The notes under the pieces: model-generated
Database searches by the model: none
Told to the model about the DNA's origin: nothing
What the model saw: only the letters and a program-made list of their open reading frames with translations
Shown here: positions 5,539 through 7,175 of the stretch, one piece after another
Position numbering within the stretch: position 1 is the first letter of the stretch
Layout: the number at the start of each line of letters is the position of its first letter
Origin: Acidobacteriota bacterium
GTDB taxonomy: Bacteria; Acidobacteriota; Blastocatellia; Pyrinomonadales; Pyrinomonadaceae
Assembly (NCBI GenBank): GCA_024640445.1
Contig: JAHEEZ010000191.1
Coordinates: forward strand, 1 to 7,175
Direction: 5' to 3'
DNA: 7,175 nt
Made by a program: the position numbers and the translations under genes

Positions 5539-5635
5539 CCGTTTAGCTCAGGGCTTCGCCCTGCATAGCAGCGCACAGAGGTTCATCGTCTTGAACCGTT
5601 TAGAACAGGGCTTCGCCCTGCATGGCAGCGCACAG
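5539..5635. repeat. Two tandem copies of a 40-bp hairpin unit, period 57 bp
   Basis: Copy 1 (5539-5578) and copy 2 (5596-5635) agree at 37 of 40 bases, from CCGTTTAG to GCGCACAG. Each holds CAGGGC-TTC-GCCCTG, a perfect 6-bp hairpin (5549-5563 and 5606-5620). Copy 2 runs into a second hairpin, GCAGCGC-ACA-GCGCTGC (5625-5641), whose right arm is lacking in copy 1. The spacer holds GTTCA (5581-5585) with TGAAC (5592-5596). The unit lies between convergent genes, a common place for palindromic repetitive elements. It may also help end both transcripts. Confidence 0.7.
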
Positions 5636-5675
5636 CGCTGCTCTGAACTACAATTCTCCGCACTCCGCGTTCTCT

Positions 5676-5690
5676 GCGGTTAAAGACCGC
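5676..5690. terminator. Possible hairpin terminator between convergent genes
   Basis: GCGGT (5676-5680), TAAAG, ACCGC (5686-5690) forms a 5-bp hairpin, followed on the plus strand by TTTAAG and lying 1 bp beyond the carB stop codon on the minus strand. The U-run is short on the plus strand and absent on the minus strand, so this is at best a weak terminator. The upstream hairpin cluster may do more. Confidence 0.3.
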
Positions 5691-5691
5691 T

Positions 5692-7175
5692 TTAAGACGA
5701 CGCGGAGCCAGCCGAACTTTCCTGTCCGTGGATCTCCTGAAGACTCCTTACCTTGACCGAACCGTTGTTCGTCTTCGAAGCGATCGCCTCGATCAGCGCT
5801 TCCGCGCCCGTTATCGTCGTGACCGTAGGAACGTCGTACTGAAGCGCCGCCTTCCGGATCGCCTGCTCGTCATAGTGGGAAACCCTCCCGAGCGGAGTGT
5901 TTATGATCAAGGCAATGTCGCCGCGTTTGATGTGGTCGGCAATGTTCGGCCGGCCCTCATTGACCTTGAATACCGTCTCGCATTCCAGACCGACCTCCTT
6001 CAGGCGATTTGCCGTTCCATACGTCGCGATCAAACTGAACCCCATCCTTGAAAGCCTTCGCGCCAGAACAACCGCCTGGCCCTTGTCGGTATCGTTAACG
6101 GATATGAACGCCTTGCCGGTCATCGGCAGGGTCAGGAACGCGCCTTCCATAGCCTTGCCGTACGCCTCCCCGAAGGTGTCGCCGACCCCCATCACCTCGC
6201 CCGTCGAATGCATTTCCGGCCCGAGTATCGGATCGACCCCGGCAAACTTCTTGAACGGAAACACGGGCGATTTGACGAAAATCTTTGGGACCTCGAGCCT
6301 TTCCGGCAGACCAAAGTCTGAAAGTTTGTTCGCGCCCGCCATTATCAGGGAAGCATATTTCGCGAGTGGAACCCCCGTCGCTTTTGAGACGAACGGGACC
6401 GTTCGCGACGCCCTCGGGTTGACCTCGATCACATATACGCGGTCGTCTTTGATCGCGTACTGGATGTTCATCAAGCCTTTCACTTGCAGTGCTTTAGCAA
6501 GACTATTCGTGTAATGGCTGATCGTCTCAAGATGCTCTTTGGCTATCTTCTGCGGCGGAAGGACCGATGAAGAATCGCCCGAATGGATCCCCGCTTCCTC
6601 GATATGTTCCTGGATCCCGGCTATGACACATCCGGTCTCGTCCGCCAGCGCGTCCACATCGATCTCGACCGCGCGCTCAAGGAACTTGTCTATGAGGATC
6701 GGCTTTTCCGGCGAGGCATCCACCGCCGATCGCATGTATTCGTCGAGCGCCTTTTCGTCATAGACGGTCGCCATCGCGCGCCCACCGAGCACGAAACTCG
6801 GACGAACGATAACGGGATAGCCTATTTCTTCAGCGATCGCCTTCGCCTCTTCGAAGGACGTGGCCGTGCCGTTCGCCGGCTGAGGAATGTTCAAATCTCC
6901 AAGCAGCGCGCTGAACAGCTTTCTGTCTTCGGCGAGATCTATAGATTCCGGAGATGTACCGATTATGGGCACGTGTTCCCTGCTCAGCCTGTTCGCCAGG
7001 TTGAGGGGTGTCTGCCCGCCAAACTGAACGATCACTCCTTCCGGCTTCTCCTTGTCCACTATGTTCATCACGTCCTCGAACGTAAGCGGCTCGAAATAGA
7101 GCCGATCCGAGGTGTCGTAATCTGTCGAGACCGTCTCCGGATTGCAATTGACCATGATCGTTTCGAAGTCCGCAT
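5692..7175 (-). CDS. carB: Carbamoyl-phosphate synthase large subunit, C-terminal part (5' truncated by the window)
   Basis: 493 residues are present, running out of the window at 7175. The frame is open through ADFETI before MVNCNPETVSTDYDTSD, a signature stretch of CarB. The full family length is about 1070, so this is nearly the last half. It contains the second ATP-grasp unit, which phosphorylates carbamate: VRPSFVLGGRAM (about 123-134), EEAGIHSGDSSSVLPP, and the metal-binding IEVNPRASRTVPF (about 249-261), then SKATGVPLAKYA. The last 120 residues are the MGS-like allosteric domain, with ATYGTANRL and FKVNEGRPNI, where E. coli CarB binds UMP, IMP and the ornithine-responsive network. CarB with glutaminase CarA makes carbamoyl phosphate from glutamine, bicarbonate and two ATP in the cytoplasm, for pyrimidine and arginine synthesis. 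The protein ends with a short Ser/Gly-rich tail (GQESSAGSASS) beyond the usual end at LQEIH. The promoter and any carA are outside the window. Confidence 0.97.
   Translation of the reverse strand, partial: ADFETIMVNCNPETVSTDYDTSDRLYFEPLTFEDVMNIVDKEKPEGVIVQFGGQTPLNLANRLSREHVPIIGTSPESIDLAEDRKLFSALLGDLNIPQPANGTATSFEEAKAIAEEIGYPVIVRPSFVLGGRAMATVYDEKALDEYMRSAVDASPEKPILIDKFLERAVEIDVDALADETGCVIAGIQEHIEEAGIHSGDSSSVLPPQKIAKEHLETISHYTNSLAKALQVKGLMNIQYAIKDDRVYVIEVNPRASRTVPFVSKATGVPLAKYASLIMAGANKLSDFGLPERLEVPKIFVKSPVFPFKKFAGVDPILGPEMHSTGEVMGVGDTFGEAYGKAMEGAFLTLPMTGKAFISVNDTDKGQAVVLARRLSRMGFSLIATYGTANRLKEVGLECETVFKVNEGRPNIADHIKRGDIALIINTPLGRVSHYDEQAIRKAALQYDVPTVTTITGAEALIEAIASKTNNGSVKVRSLQEIHGQESSAGSASS

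Noticed and set aside
5539..5635. Repeat-spacer pattern resembling a CRISPR
   Set aside because: There are only two units, the spacer is 17 bases, the repeats are internally palindromic over much of their length, and no cas gene is present.
5897..6514. 205-codon plus-strand frame
   Set aside because: It lies antisense to carB, whose conserved residues are continuous across the whole span.

Overview
The window looks like chromosomal DNA of a Gram-negative bacterium. The evidence is a β-barrel outer-membrane protein and several proteins with Sec-type signal peptides. Moderate GC and protein types that I associate with Acidobacteriota (Blastocatellia/Pyrinomonas-like) suggest that phylum, but this is inference from memory and is not proven by a marker gene.

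Layout. Positions 1-102 are the 3' end of a serine hydrolase of the class A β-lactamase type. Positions 129-309 hold a decayed N-terminal piece of what looks like another gene of the same family, with one frameshift and a stop codon inside the catalytic S-x-x-K motif. An apparently intact small secreted protein (336-740, DUF2541-like) follows. It abuts the decayed C-terminal end of an amidohydrolase/N-acyl-D-amino-acid deacylase (740-1047). About 300 bp without a gene, carrying candidate promoters, leads into a two-gene unit: a DUF502-type membrane protein (1354-1950) and a 660-residue exported protein (1988-3970). The second has a strong AGGAGG ribosome-binding site and contains a diverged internal duplication with matched cysteine pairs. 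A palindrome-bearing gap follows, then a BamA/TamA-type β-barrel without POTRA domains (4212-5522). On the minus strand the window closes with the C-terminal 493 residues of CarB (5692-7175). A 57-bp-period tandem repeat of hairpins separates the convergent barrel gene and carB.

How the genes relate. Only DUF502 and the 660-residue protein look like a transcription unit. CarB is housekeeping (carbamoyl phosphate for pyrimidines and arginine) and functionally unrelated. Most plus-strand genes concern the cell envelope. The first kilobase reads as a rearrangement scar in which two unrelated hydrolase genes were cut and decayed around a small intact gene. I found no defence system, CRISPR array, transposase or biosynthetic cluster.
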